Translations under genes and position numbers: made by a program
NCBI GenBank assembly: GCA_013139935.1
Contig: WSZX01000342.1
Coordinates: forward strand, 1 to 9,282
Reading direction: 5' to 3'
From: Ardenticatenales bacterium
GTDB taxonomy: Bacteria; Chloroflexota; Anaerolineae; Promineifilales; UBA4811
DNA: 9,282 nucleotides
Shown here: positions 1 through 6,007 of the stretch, in pieces
Layout of the letters: each line of letters opens with the position of its first letter
How positions within the stretch are numbered: position 1 is the first letter of the stretch
The notes under the pieces: model-generated
The model's input: the letters and a program-made list of their open reading frames with translations, nothing else
Told to the model about the DNA's origin: nothing
Databases searched by the model: none

Positions 1-63
1 ACCCACGGCGTCAAAACCCAGCTCAAGAGCCCGTGTGGTGACCTTAACTGTCAGAGATGCCAC
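1..63 (-). CDS. queG: Probable epoxyqueuosine reductase QueG, N-terminal fragment (runs off left edge)
   Basis: Read on the minus strand from a GTG at 63-61, the first 21 codons are open to the window edge and include TRALELGFDAVG. This matches the opening helix and strand of QueG proteins (compare LELGFQQVGIT in the E. coli protein). QueG is the cobalamin- and Fe-S-dependent enzyme that reduces epoxyqueuosine to queuosine at the tRNA wobble position. No clear Shine-Dalgarno sequence precedes the GTG. A TATACT hexamer ends 7 bases upstream, so the message could be leaderless. The assignment rests on about 12 diagnostic residues, and the Fe-S and B12 motifs lie outside the window. A related corrinoid Fe-S reductase with a similar N-terminus is the alternative. 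The gene is divergent from the hsp20-lon operon. Confidence 0.55.
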   Translation of the reverse strand, partial: MASLTVKVTTRALELGFDAVG

Positions 64-70
64 GAGGCCT

Positions 71-76
71 AGTATA
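71..76 (-). promoter_or_regulatory. Possible -10 element for the leftward queG-like gene
   Basis: The minus strand reads TATACT here, 7 bases before the GTG at 63. That would put transcription initiation at or next to the start codon. No convincing -35 hexamer lies 16-18 bases further upstream. The same bases nearly read as a -10 on the plus strand too, so the call is weak. Confidence 0.3.
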
Positions 77-168
77 CTCCAAGAGAGGGTCGAAGAACAG
101 AAAAGATGGTGTTCACTCTCCAGTTCCGCGCCGCAAAAAGGGATCCGTTTCTCTTCGCCGGTGGGAAG

Positions 169-186
169 CGGATGGGTAACCATCCG
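169..186. repeat. Perfect inverted repeat CGGATGG-GTAA-CCATCCG
   Basis: This is a 7-bp perfect dyad with a 4-base GTAA centre. It lies in the divergent queG/hsp20 intergenic region, 16 bases upstream of the hsp20 promoter -35 box. It is outside the predicted hsp20 transcript, so an operator for a dimeric regulator is more natural than an RNA hairpin for that gene. No CIRCE-type heat-shock repeat was found in the gap. Function is unknown, and a chance dyad in GC-rich DNA cannot be excluded. Confidence 0.45.
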
Positions 187-202
187 GGCTCGGCGGTGGG
201 CG

Positions 203-231
203 TTGAGATAAACTCGCAAGTGTGGTAGAAT
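203..231 (+). promoter_or_regulatory. Sigma-70-type promoter of the hsp20-lon operon
   Basis: TTGAGA at 203-208 and TAGAAT at 226-231 are separated by exactly 17 bases. A TG at 223-224 gives an extended -10. The predicted start near 238 leaves a 5' leader of roughly 90 bases before hsp20. The spacer contains a short interrupted dyad GAG-ATAAA-CTC. The rest of 73-328 shows no gene that I can support. Confidence 0.7.
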
Positions 232-314
232 CGAATAGTCGACTTGTACCAGGGCGTGAAGCATCGTTTCCCAAACCCCCGAGACAATCGTGGCCAGTGA
301 TCATGAGTGACGTC

Positions 315-319
315 AGGAG
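315..319 (+). promoter_or_regulatory. Ribosome binding site that fixes the hsp20 start
   Basis: AGGAG sits 9 bases before the ATG at 329. It directly abuts the alternative in-frame TTG at 320, which leaves no spacing for initiation there. The ATG is therefore preferred. Confidence 0.75.
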
Positions 320-328
320 TTGGCAGAG

Positions 329-781
329 ATGAGTTCTGTGGTAAGGGCCGTGTCCCCAAGGATCGAGTTGTTGCGTACGGTTGAGCAGACGTTTTTCGAA
401 CCAGACCCGGCCGGTCGCCGGGGAATCGTCCGCCACTCACACGCATGGCGGCCGTCCACCGACCTGTGCGAGATGGAGGATGCCTTTGTTGCCCATATCG
501 AGGTGGCCGGCATGAAGGATGGGTGTCTGTCCGTTTCGATTTCGGACAGGGTGCTGACGGTGGTTGGAACTCGCAAGCATTCGGGCCCCAGGGGAGCGTA
601 CCACCAGATGGAGATTCGCTACGGGGAGTTCCGGACCCAGGTGCGATTGCCAACGGCCGTGGATGCAGAGAAGGTAGAGGCATCTTATGACGATGGTTTT
701 TTGACTGTTGTGATGCCCAAGCAGGAGGTTCATCGAGTCCCGGTAGTGTCGGGGGTTCCCTTGGGGAAGCCGGAGGAGTAA
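329..781 (+). CDS. Hsp20 / alpha-crystallin family small heat-shock protein
   Basis: This is an ATP-independent cytoplasmic holdase that binds unfolding proteins. It encodes 150 residues, the usual length for the family. The alpha-crystallin domain spans roughly residues 40-133, starting at the WRPSTDLCE strand. It ends in the family signature YDDGFLTVVMPK, equivalent to the conserved A-x-x-x-n-G-v-L segment. A C-terminal RVPVV provides the I/V-x-I/V motif that docks into neighbouring subunits during oligomer assembly. The start is the ATG at 329, 9 bases after AGGAG; a TTG nine bases earlier has no usable spacing. The lon gene begins 5 bases after the stop, and its Shine-Dalgarno sequence lies inside the last hsp20 codons, so the two are co-transcribed and probably translationally coupled. 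Together they hold and then degrade damaged protein. No CIRCE element is present, so HrcA control is not indicated. Confidence 0.93.
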   Translation: MSSVVRAVSPRIELLRTVEQTFFEPDPAGRRGIVRHSHAWRPSTDLCEMEDAFVAHIEVAGMKDGCLSVSISDRVLTVVGTRKHSGPRGAYHQMEIRYGEFRTQVRLPTAVDAEKVEASYDDGFLTVVMPKQEVHRVPVVSGVPLGKPEE

Positions 782-786
782 TCGCT

Positions 787-3294
787 ATGGTGGATGAATC
801 CAAAGAAGCGGAAACGCAACCAGAAGTGGAGGAGCAACCGCCTTTGCCCGACAGCGAGTCTGCGACATCCGAGGACGATCATATCCCCTCGGAGTTGGCC
901 ATTCTGCCGCTGAGAGGTGTGGTCGTATATCCACTTACGGCCGTGCCGTTGAACGTTGGTCAGTCCCGCTCCATCCGGTTGGTGGACGATGCGGTCGCCG
1001 GCGGTCGAATCATTGGTCTGGTATCCAGCAGGGATCCCGAGTTGGAGGAGCCTGGCCCTGATGAGGTCTATACCTGCGGGACCGCCGTGGCCGTGCACCG
1101 GCTCTTTCGTGCGCCAGATGGCACCATTCGCCTGCTGGTGCAGGGCCTGGAGCGAATCAAGATCAGCGAGTGGACCGCTACAGAGCCATACCTCTCTGCC
1201 AAAGTAACGGTGTCGCCTGATGCGGTAGATGAGACTATAGAAGCAGAAGCTCTCATGCGCAATGTGCTTGAGCAGTTCCGGCGGCTGGCAGAGTTGGTGC
1301 CGAGCATTCCCGGCGAACTGCTGACCGCTGCCCTCAACGTTGAGGACCCGCGCCAGCTTGTCTATGCAATTGCCACTTATACTCGGATTGATCTTGAGGA
1401 CGCTCAAGAGATACTTGAGATCGACAACGTCACAGAAAAACTGCGTCGCCTAATGGTGATCCTGGGCAAAGAGCTTGAGGTACTTGAGCTGGGGCGAAAG
1501 ATCCAGAGTGACGCCCAGGGTGAAATGGAACAGATACAGCGCGAGTATTTTTTGCGCGAGCAGATGAAGGCGATCCGGAAGGAGCTGGGAGAAGAGGACG
1601 AGCAGGCGGTTGAGGTAAACGAGTTCCGGGCGAAAATCGACCAGGCCGGCATGCCGGAAGAGGCAGAGAAGGAGGCTCGTCGGGAGCTAGACCGCCTATC
1701 CAAACTCCCCAGTGCTGCGGCGGAGTATGGGGTCATACGCACCTACCTGGATTGGCTCACCAGCCTGCCCTGGCAGATCAGCAGCAAAGACAACTTGGAC
1801 ATAGAGCACGCCAGAATTGTACTGGATGAAGACCATTACGGATTGGAGGACGTCAAGGAACGGATTCTGGAATACCTGGCGGTGCGCAAGCTGCGCCTGG
1901 ATCGGAAGGCCGAGAGCGAGGCCGAGGGTGAGCCCAGTGGAGAGGCCGAGTATGTGGATGCTATACGACGCGAACGGGAGGGAGTCATCCTCTGTTTTGT
2001 GGGACCACCTGGTGTGGGAAAGACATCTCTCGGCCAGTCCATAGCCCGGGCGACCGGCCGGAAATTCATTCGTCAGTCGCTGGGCGGCGTGCGCGATGAG
2101 GCGGAGATTCGAGGTCACCGGCGCACCTATATCGGCGCTCTGCCTGGCCGGATTGTCCAGGCGATTCGGCGGGTGGGCACCAATAATCCCGTGTTCATGC
2201 TCGATGAGGTCGACAAGCTGGGCACGGATTACCGGGGAGACCCGTCCTCAGCGTTGCTGGAGGTGCTCGATCCAGAACAGAACCGGGAGTTCCGCGATCA
2301 CTACCTGGATGTTCCCTTTGATCTCTCACAGGTGATGTTTATTACCACCGGCAACTTGCTGGACCCTATCCCTGGGCCGCTGCGCGATCGGATGGAGATA
2401 CTGCATCTTTCCGGCTATACCGAAACGGAAAAAGTCCGTATAGCTCAGAGCTACCTGATTCCGCGCCAGCTTGCCGAGAACGGCTTGCGAGAAGGGGAGG
2501 TCGAGTTTGCCGAGGATGCAATCCGTTTGATTGTGCGCAACTATACGCGTGAGGCGGGGGTCCGCAACGTGGAACGGCAAATAGGGACCGTGTGTCGCAA
2601 GGTGGCGGTGAGAGTTGCCGGGGGTGAGACGGAGACAGCCCGTGTTGACGCGGATCAACTCGCCGATTATCTGGGCCCGCGGAAATTCTTTGAGGAGGTC
2701 GCCGAGCGGACTGAGATCGCCGGGGTAGCGACGGGGCTGGCCTGGACCCCGGCCGGGGGGAGCATCCTGTTTGTGGAGGCATCCAAGATGCCAGGCGGCA
2801 AGGGCTTTCTCCTCACTGGCCAACTGGGCGACGTGATGAAAGAGTCGGCCCAAGCGGCGTTGACCTATGTCCGCTCCAAAGCACCGGAATGGGGCATAGC
2901 CGACGATTTTTTCGCCAAGCATGACATCCACATTCACGTTCCGGCCGGTTCGACTCCCAAAGATGGCCCGTCAGCAGGAGTGACGATGGCAACTGCCCTG
3001 ATGTCCTTGATCACCGGCCGCCAGGTGAGCCCTCTTGTTGGCATGACTGGTGAGATCACTCTTCGTGGACTGGTCATGCCCATCGGCGGTGTCAAGGAGA
3101 AGGTACTGGCTGCACACCGAGCCGGATTGAAACAGGTAATCCTGCCCAAGCGGAATGAAACCGACCTGGATGATGTGCCGGAAGAAGTCCGCAGCAGTCT
3201 GGTTTTCACCTTGGTTGAGCGCGTGCAGCAGGTGTTTGATGTGGCCCTGGTTGACGGGAAGGAAGAGCTGGATGGAACACATATTGGTAGTTGA
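787..3294 (+). CDS. lon: ATP-dependent protease La (Lon)
   Basis: This is a hexameric cytoplasmic AAA+ serine protease that unfolds and degrades misfolded and selected regulatory proteins. At 835 residues it is slightly longer than E. coli Lon (784). The LON substrate-binding domain is at about 36-235, beginning ELAILPLRGVVVYP, and is followed by a helical/coiled-coil segment to about 345. The AAA+ module has Walker A GPPGVGKTS (K412), Walker B VFMLDEVDK (D473, E474) and sensor 1 ITTGN. The protease domain carries the Ser-Lys dyad, S729 in KDGPSAG and K772 in GGVKEK, so the enzyme should be active. Compared with E. coli, about 24 acidic residues are inserted between 367 and 398, just before Walker A. 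GGAGG at 772-776, 10 bases upstream of the ATG, supports the start. The last 23 bases overlap the response regulator gene. Confidence 0.98.
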   Translation: MVDESKEAETQPEVEEQPPLPDSESATSEDDHIPSELAILPLRGVVVYPLTAVPLNVGQSRSIRLVDDAVAGGRIIGLVSSRDPELEEPGPDEVYTCGTAVAVHRLFRAPDGTIRLLVQGLERIKISEWTATEPYLSAKVTVSPDAVDETIEAEALMRNVLEQFRRLAELVPSIPGELLTAALNVEDPRQLVYAIATYTRIDLEDAQEILEIDNVTEKLRRLMVILGKELEVLELGRKIQSDAQGEMEQIQREYFLREQMKAIRKELGEEDEQAVEVNEFRAKIDQAGMPEEAEKEARRELDRLSKLPSAAAEYGVIRTYLDWLTSLPWQISSKDNLDIEHARIVLDEDHYGLEDVKERILEYLAVRKLRLDRKAESEAEGEPSGEAEYVDAIRREREGVILCFVGPPGVGKTSLGQSIARATGRKFIRQSLGGVRDEAEIRGHRRTYIGALPGRIVQAIRRVGTNNPVFMLDEVDKLGTDYRGDPSSALLEVLDPEQNREFRDHYLDVPFDLSQVMFITTGNLLDPIPGPLRDRMEILHLSGYTETEKVRIAQSYLIPRQLAENGLREGEVEFAEDAIRLIVRNYTREAGVRNVERQIGTVCRKVAVRVAGGETETARVDADQLADYLGPRKFFEEVAERTEIAGVATGLAWTPAGGSILFVEASKMPGGKGFLLTGQLGDVMKESAQAALTYVRSKAPEWGIADDFFAKHDIHIHVPAGSTPKDGPSAGVTMATALMSLITGRQVSPLVGMTGEITLRGLVMPIGGVKEKVLAAHRAGLKQVILPKRNETDLDDVPEEVRSSLVFTLVERVQQVFDVALVDGKEELDGTHIGS

Positions 3295-3637
3295 CGACGA
3301 TCGCGAGACTGTTCGGCTGCTAAAGATGTTTCTTGAGATGGATGGCTTCCGAGTCAGCCAGTCGCCCCGGCCGGATGTTGTTCTGGAGCTAGCCAGGGAG
3401 GAGACCGTAGATGCGTTTGTCATTGATTGCCACCTGGCTGGCTTTGACGGTCTTGATCTGGTGCGTGACATTCGTGCCGATGGTGACCTGGCGAGCAAGG
3501 TGATCATCGTGACATCTGGAAAAGATCTGAAAGAAGAAGCCTTGGCCGGTGGAGCAGATTTCTTTTTGCTCAAACCCTTTTCTCCCACCGAACTGTCGGC
3601 CAAGTTGTCCGAAAAGTTGAGCGATCGGGCGGGCTGA
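3272..3637 (+). CDS. Single-domain response regulator (CheY-like receiver)
   Basis: It encodes 121 residues and consists of a receiver domain only, with no DNA-binding or enzymatic output domain. All phosphorylation-site residues are present: the acidic pocket D8-D9-D10 in HILVVDDD, phospho-acceptor D52 in VIDCHL, T81 at the end of strand 4 (IIVTSG) and K101 in LLKPF. It should accept phosphate from a histidine kinase, but none is encoded in the window. The ATG lies inside the 3' end of lon in another frame (23-base overlap), preceded by AAGGAA 7 bases upstream. An in-frame ATG at 3155 would add 39 residues that are only an alternate-frame reading of lon and precede a natural receiver N-terminus, so it is rejected. 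Coupling to lon suggests a role in stress or regulated proteolysis, by inference only. Confidence 0.92.
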   Translation: MEHILVVDDDRETVRLLKMFLEMDGFRVSQSPRPDVVLELAREETVDAFVIDCHLAGFDGLDLVRDIRADGDLASKVIIVTSGKDLKEEALAGGADFFLLKPFSPTELSAKLSEKLSDRAG

Positions 3638-3656
3638 GCAGCGCAAGCGCTCAGCC
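3632..3656 (+). terminator. Strong hairpin over the response-regulator stop codon, GNRA loop
   Basis: GGCTGAGC (3632-3639) pairs perfectly with GCTCAGCC (3649-3656). Within the loop, GC-GCAA-GC can extend the stem with one bulged A, closing on a GCAA (GNRA) tetraloop. The left arm contains the TGA stop of the response regulator. No U-tract follows, so this is not a classical intrinsic terminator. It may protect the 3' end of the hsp20-lon-regulator message, pause polymerase, or reduce read-through into the PHP gene. The remainder of 3657-3730 is GC-rich and shows no promoter I can defend. Confidence 0.5.
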
Positions 3657-3730
3657 GCCTGTCTGCGCCGCGCCCTCTGGGTGGCGGGGGCAGTGGATGC
3701 CGTGCAGACGCGACCGGAAACTATCTCATC

Positions 3731-3736
3731 AAGAGG
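3731..3736 (+). promoter_or_regulatory. Ribosome binding site that fixes the PHP-AlbA start
   Basis: AAGAGG is 9 bases ahead of a GTG at 3746 but directly abuts the in-frame TTG at 3737. Normal spacing therefore selects the GTG. Confidence 0.6.
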
Positions 3737-3745
3737 TTGAAACTA

Positions 3746-5452
3746 GTGAGCAAGAGACCACGAGATTCCCAGATGCAGTGGAAACGCATGGATTTGCACA
3801 TCCATACGCCGGCTTCGAGTGACTATCAGCAGGAGAACGTGACTTGCCTTGATATCCTCCAGGCGTGCGAGGCGCGAGGCGTGGACATCCTTGCGATTAC
3901 CGACCACAATACGGTGGCGGGCTACCGGGGGATGCTGAAAGAGATTGCCGATCTAGAATTCCTGGAGCGGAGCGATCGGATTCAATCGGGCGAAAAGTGG
4001 CGGCTGAATGAGTATCGCCGATTGCGGGAGAAGCTCCTGGTTCTGCCGGGAGTAGAGTTTACCGCCACTCTTGGCTTTCATATCCTCGGCATCTTTTCTC
4101 CAGAGACTACTGTTCGGGAGCTTGAGTTTCTGCTGGTGTCGCTCCGCGTCCCCCCGGACAAGCTGGATGAAGGGAGTCTGACGGTTGGCGCCACCAGCGA
4201 TGTGACGACATTCTACAGGATTGTCCGTGATGCTGGGGGACTGGTCATTGCCGCGCACGCCAACTCGTCACACGGCGTGGCGATGCGCGGCCTGGATTTC
4301 GGCGGGCAGACCAAGATAGCCTATACTCAGGATCCCAACTTGCATGCGCTTGAAGTAACTGACTTGGACAAGCACGGCCGCTTTGCCACGGCCCGGTTCT
4401 TTGACGGGCGCAAGCCGGAATATCCGCGCCCAATGCGCTGTATACAGGGCTCGGACGCGCACAGACTAGTGGGTTTGCCAAGAGACAGAAAGAGCATCGG
4501 GGTCGGGGAACGGATGACAGAGATCCTCCTGCCGCAAGTCTCGTTTGCGGCGTTGCTGGAGGTGTTCGAAGGCAACGATTTCTCTCGGACCCGACCCTAT
4601 CGGGCCAGTCAGGCCCCGCTCGATTTTGTTCAGTCGGCGAGGGAAGAGGGCCCCAGCATCGTGCAGTCGTTCCACGAGCGTGCCACCAAGCAGGGTGGCC
4701 GATTGTACGCCATCATAGCGGATGTTTGTGCGTTCGCCAACACCAATGGCGGCGCCGTATACGTCGGGGTGAGCAGCAACCCAAAGAAGGCGCCGGCTGG
4801 GGTTGGCCAGCCGGCCAAAATGGCCAGGACCCTGCTGGCGGAAATCGAGCAAAAGATCTCTCCCGAGCTAGATATTCAATCTGATATCCAGGAAACTCGT
4901 GGCGTCTCTGTGATTCGGCTGGTTGTTCCGCGTGGCTCTGATCCGCCCCATGCGATTGACGACAACAAGATCTACGTCCGCGACGAGGCTGAGACCAGCC
5001 TGGCGGTACGAGATGAGATAGTTGCACTGGTGCGGCGAACGCTGGCGGACCAAATGCCTGAGCTTGTCTCGGCGCCGGCCGAGCCTTTGCCGGCAGAGGC
5101 CGGGAAAACGGCGCCGCCCCGAACTGGAGTGGAAATCATCCACACCGAAACACGCAAAGGGCAGAACTATCACCAAATGCGAGACTTGCGCAACAATAAC
5201 GTGGTCAAGAATGTCACCCGGAAGTCCGCCCGGCGTCTGTGGCACTATGCCATCAAGGAGAAGGAAGAGCACCCAGTTGACCCGGCTCAGATCAAGTGGG
5301 AGGGTAACATCGCGCTGATCAAGGCGGAAAAGCGGAGTGGGGTGATGCGCTACGACCTCGCACAGCGAAAGGGGGATAGCATCCGCGTCTACTATGGCGT
5401 CACGGAAGACGGAATTGGTGGGGATTGGCTCAAACTGGTTCCCCACGAGTAG
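3746..5452 (+). CDS. PHP-domain phosphoesterase fused to an AlbA_2 (Schlafen-type) domain, with unassigned C-terminal domain
   Basis: The protein has 568 residues and no signal peptide or membrane segment. Residues about 14-245 form a PHP metal-dependent phosphoesterase domain with its metal ligands visible: H18 and H20 (DLHIHTPAS), D53 and H54 (ITDHNT), E104 (GVEFT), H112, H171 (AAHAN), D237 and H239 (GSDAH). Such domains cleave phosphoester bonds in nucleic acids or nucleotides, often with three metal ions. Residues about 285-425 resemble the AlbA_2 / Schlafen fold (DVCAFANTNGGAVYVGV), found in putative nucleic-acid-binding or nuclease proteins. A Pro/Ala-rich linker (about 437-458) leads to about 110 C-terminal residues that I cannot assign; they include RKSARRLWHYAI and end in a beta-rich stretch. 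An action on DNA or RNA is likely, but the substrate is unknown. mogA follows 12 bases downstream. Further initiation options are the TTG at 3737 and an ATG at 3772. Confidence 0.85.
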   Translation: MSKRPRDSQMQWKRMDLHIHTPASSDYQQENVTCLDILQACEARGVDILAITDHNTVAGYRGMLKEIADLEFLERSDRIQSGEKWRLNEYRRLREKLLVLPGVEFTATLGFHILGIFSPETTVRELEFLLVSLRVPPDKLDEGSLTVGATSDVTTFYRIVRDAGGLVIAAHANSSHGVAMRGLDFGGQTKIAYTQDPNLHALEVTDLDKHGRFATARFFDGRKPEYPRPMRCIQGSDAHRLVGLPRDRKSIGVGERMTEILLPQVSFAALLEVFEGNDFSRTRPYRASQAPLDFVQSAREEGPSIVQSFHERATKQGGRLYAIIADVCAFANTNGGAVYVGVSSNPKKAPAGVGQPAKMARTLLAEIEQKISPELDIQSDIQETRGVSVIRLVVPRGSDPPHAIDDNKIYVRDEAETSLAVRDEIVALVRRTLADQMPELVSAPAEPLPAEAGKTAPPRTGVEIIHTETRKGQNYHQMRDLRNNNVVKNVTRKSARRLWHYAIKEKEEHPVDPAQIKWEGNIALIKAEKRSGVMRYDLAQRKGDSIRVYYGVTEDGIGGDWLKLVPHE

Positions 5453-5464
5453 CTGGGATCGAGG

Positions 5465-5989
5465 ATGGGCAGGATTAGAGTTGGGGTTCTGACCATTAGT
5501 GATCGCGCGTCGGCCGGTGAGTATCAGGATGCCAGCGGTCCTCTACTTCAGCGGATGGTGACCGGGCTTTTGGGGGGAGAGGTGGAGTTGGCTGTCACCA
5601 TTCCGGATGAACTGGATGCGATTCGAGATAAGCTGTTAGAGTGGGTAGGTTCCGACCGGATGGATCTCATCCTCACCACTGGCGGGACGGGCTTTGCTCC
5701 CCGTGATGTGACGCCGGAAGCCACCCGGCAGGTGATTGAACGGGAGACGCCCGGTCTGGCGGAGGCGATGCGCTTGGCCAGTTTGGAGGTGACCCCCTTT
5801 GCCATGCTGTCCCGTGGGGTTGCCGGCATACGCGGCCGGGTGTTGATTGTCAACCTGCCCGGCAGCCCCAAGGCGGCTCGGGAGAATCTGAATGCGATTC
5901 TACCCGCTCTTTCTCACGGGCTTGAGTTGCTGGCGGGAGGCGGTACTGATGCAGGGCATCAATACCGGCCGAACAAGGACCGTATCTAG
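5465..5989 (+). CDS. mogA: Molybdopterin adenylyltransferase-type protein (MogA/MoaB family)
   Basis: This cytoplasmic enzyme activates molybdopterin by adenylation before molybdenum insertion, in the final part of molybdenum cofactor synthesis. The 174 residues match the family length and cover one MoCF-binding domain. It opens RVGVLTISDRASAGEYQD, has the nucleotide/pterin-binding TTGGTGF at residues 71-77 and the conserved LPGSPKA around G133-P135. The family also includes MoaB proteins, and some bacteria use MoaB for the same step, so the exact symbol is less sure than the family. The ATG at 5465 is 12 bases after the PHP gene stop. A weak GGGA precedes it by 6 bases, suggesting read-through expression from the upstream gene. 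fdhD on the facing strand gives a shared molybdoenzyme theme. Confidence 0.92.
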   Translation: MGRIRVGVLTISDRASAGEYQDASGPLLQRMVTGLLGGEVELAVTIPDELDAIRDKLLEWVGSDRMDLILTTGGTGFAPRDVTPEATRQVIERETPGLAEAMRLASLEVTPFAMLSRGVAGIRGRVLIVNLPGSPKAARENLNAILPALSHGLELLAGGGTDAGHQYRPNKDRI

Positions 5990-6007
5990 CAGCGTTGCCG
6001 CCCCGCT

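Noticed and set aside
1..72. Plus-strand open tail ending in TAG with a cysteine-rich end (SPCGDLNCQRCHEA)
   Set aside because: The same bases on the minus strand give a recognisable QueG-like N-terminus. The plus-strand peptide matches no family I know and is most simply the antisense shadow.
308..315. Perfect palindrome TGACGTCA before hsp20
   Set aside because: An eight-base palindrome overlapping the ribosome binding site region has no partner copy and is expected by chance.
303..332. Nine-residue leader ORF (ATG at 303, TGA overlapping the hsp20 ATG as ATGA)
   Set aside because: The geometry is tempting for translational coupling, but there is no Shine-Dalgarno sequence before it, no regulatory codon run, and the length is within chance.
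69..803. 244-codon minus-strand open frame over hsp20
   Set aside because: The predicted protein is Pro/Ser/Arg-rich low-complexity and antisense to a clear Hsp20. This is typical of a GC-rich shadow frame.
730..1407. 225-codon minus-strand frame over the start of lon
   Set aside because: It is antisense to the well-defined Lon N-domain and has no recognisable motif.
3155..3271. Upstream in-frame ATG extension of the response regulator
   Set aside because: The extra 39 residues are an alternate-frame reading of lon. The receiver fold begins naturally at the ATG at 3272, which has its own ribosome binding site.
5990..6007. Possible bidirectional terminator between the convergent mogA and phosphoesterase genes
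   Set aside because: The 18-base gap has no stem with a flanking T-run on either strand that I can see.
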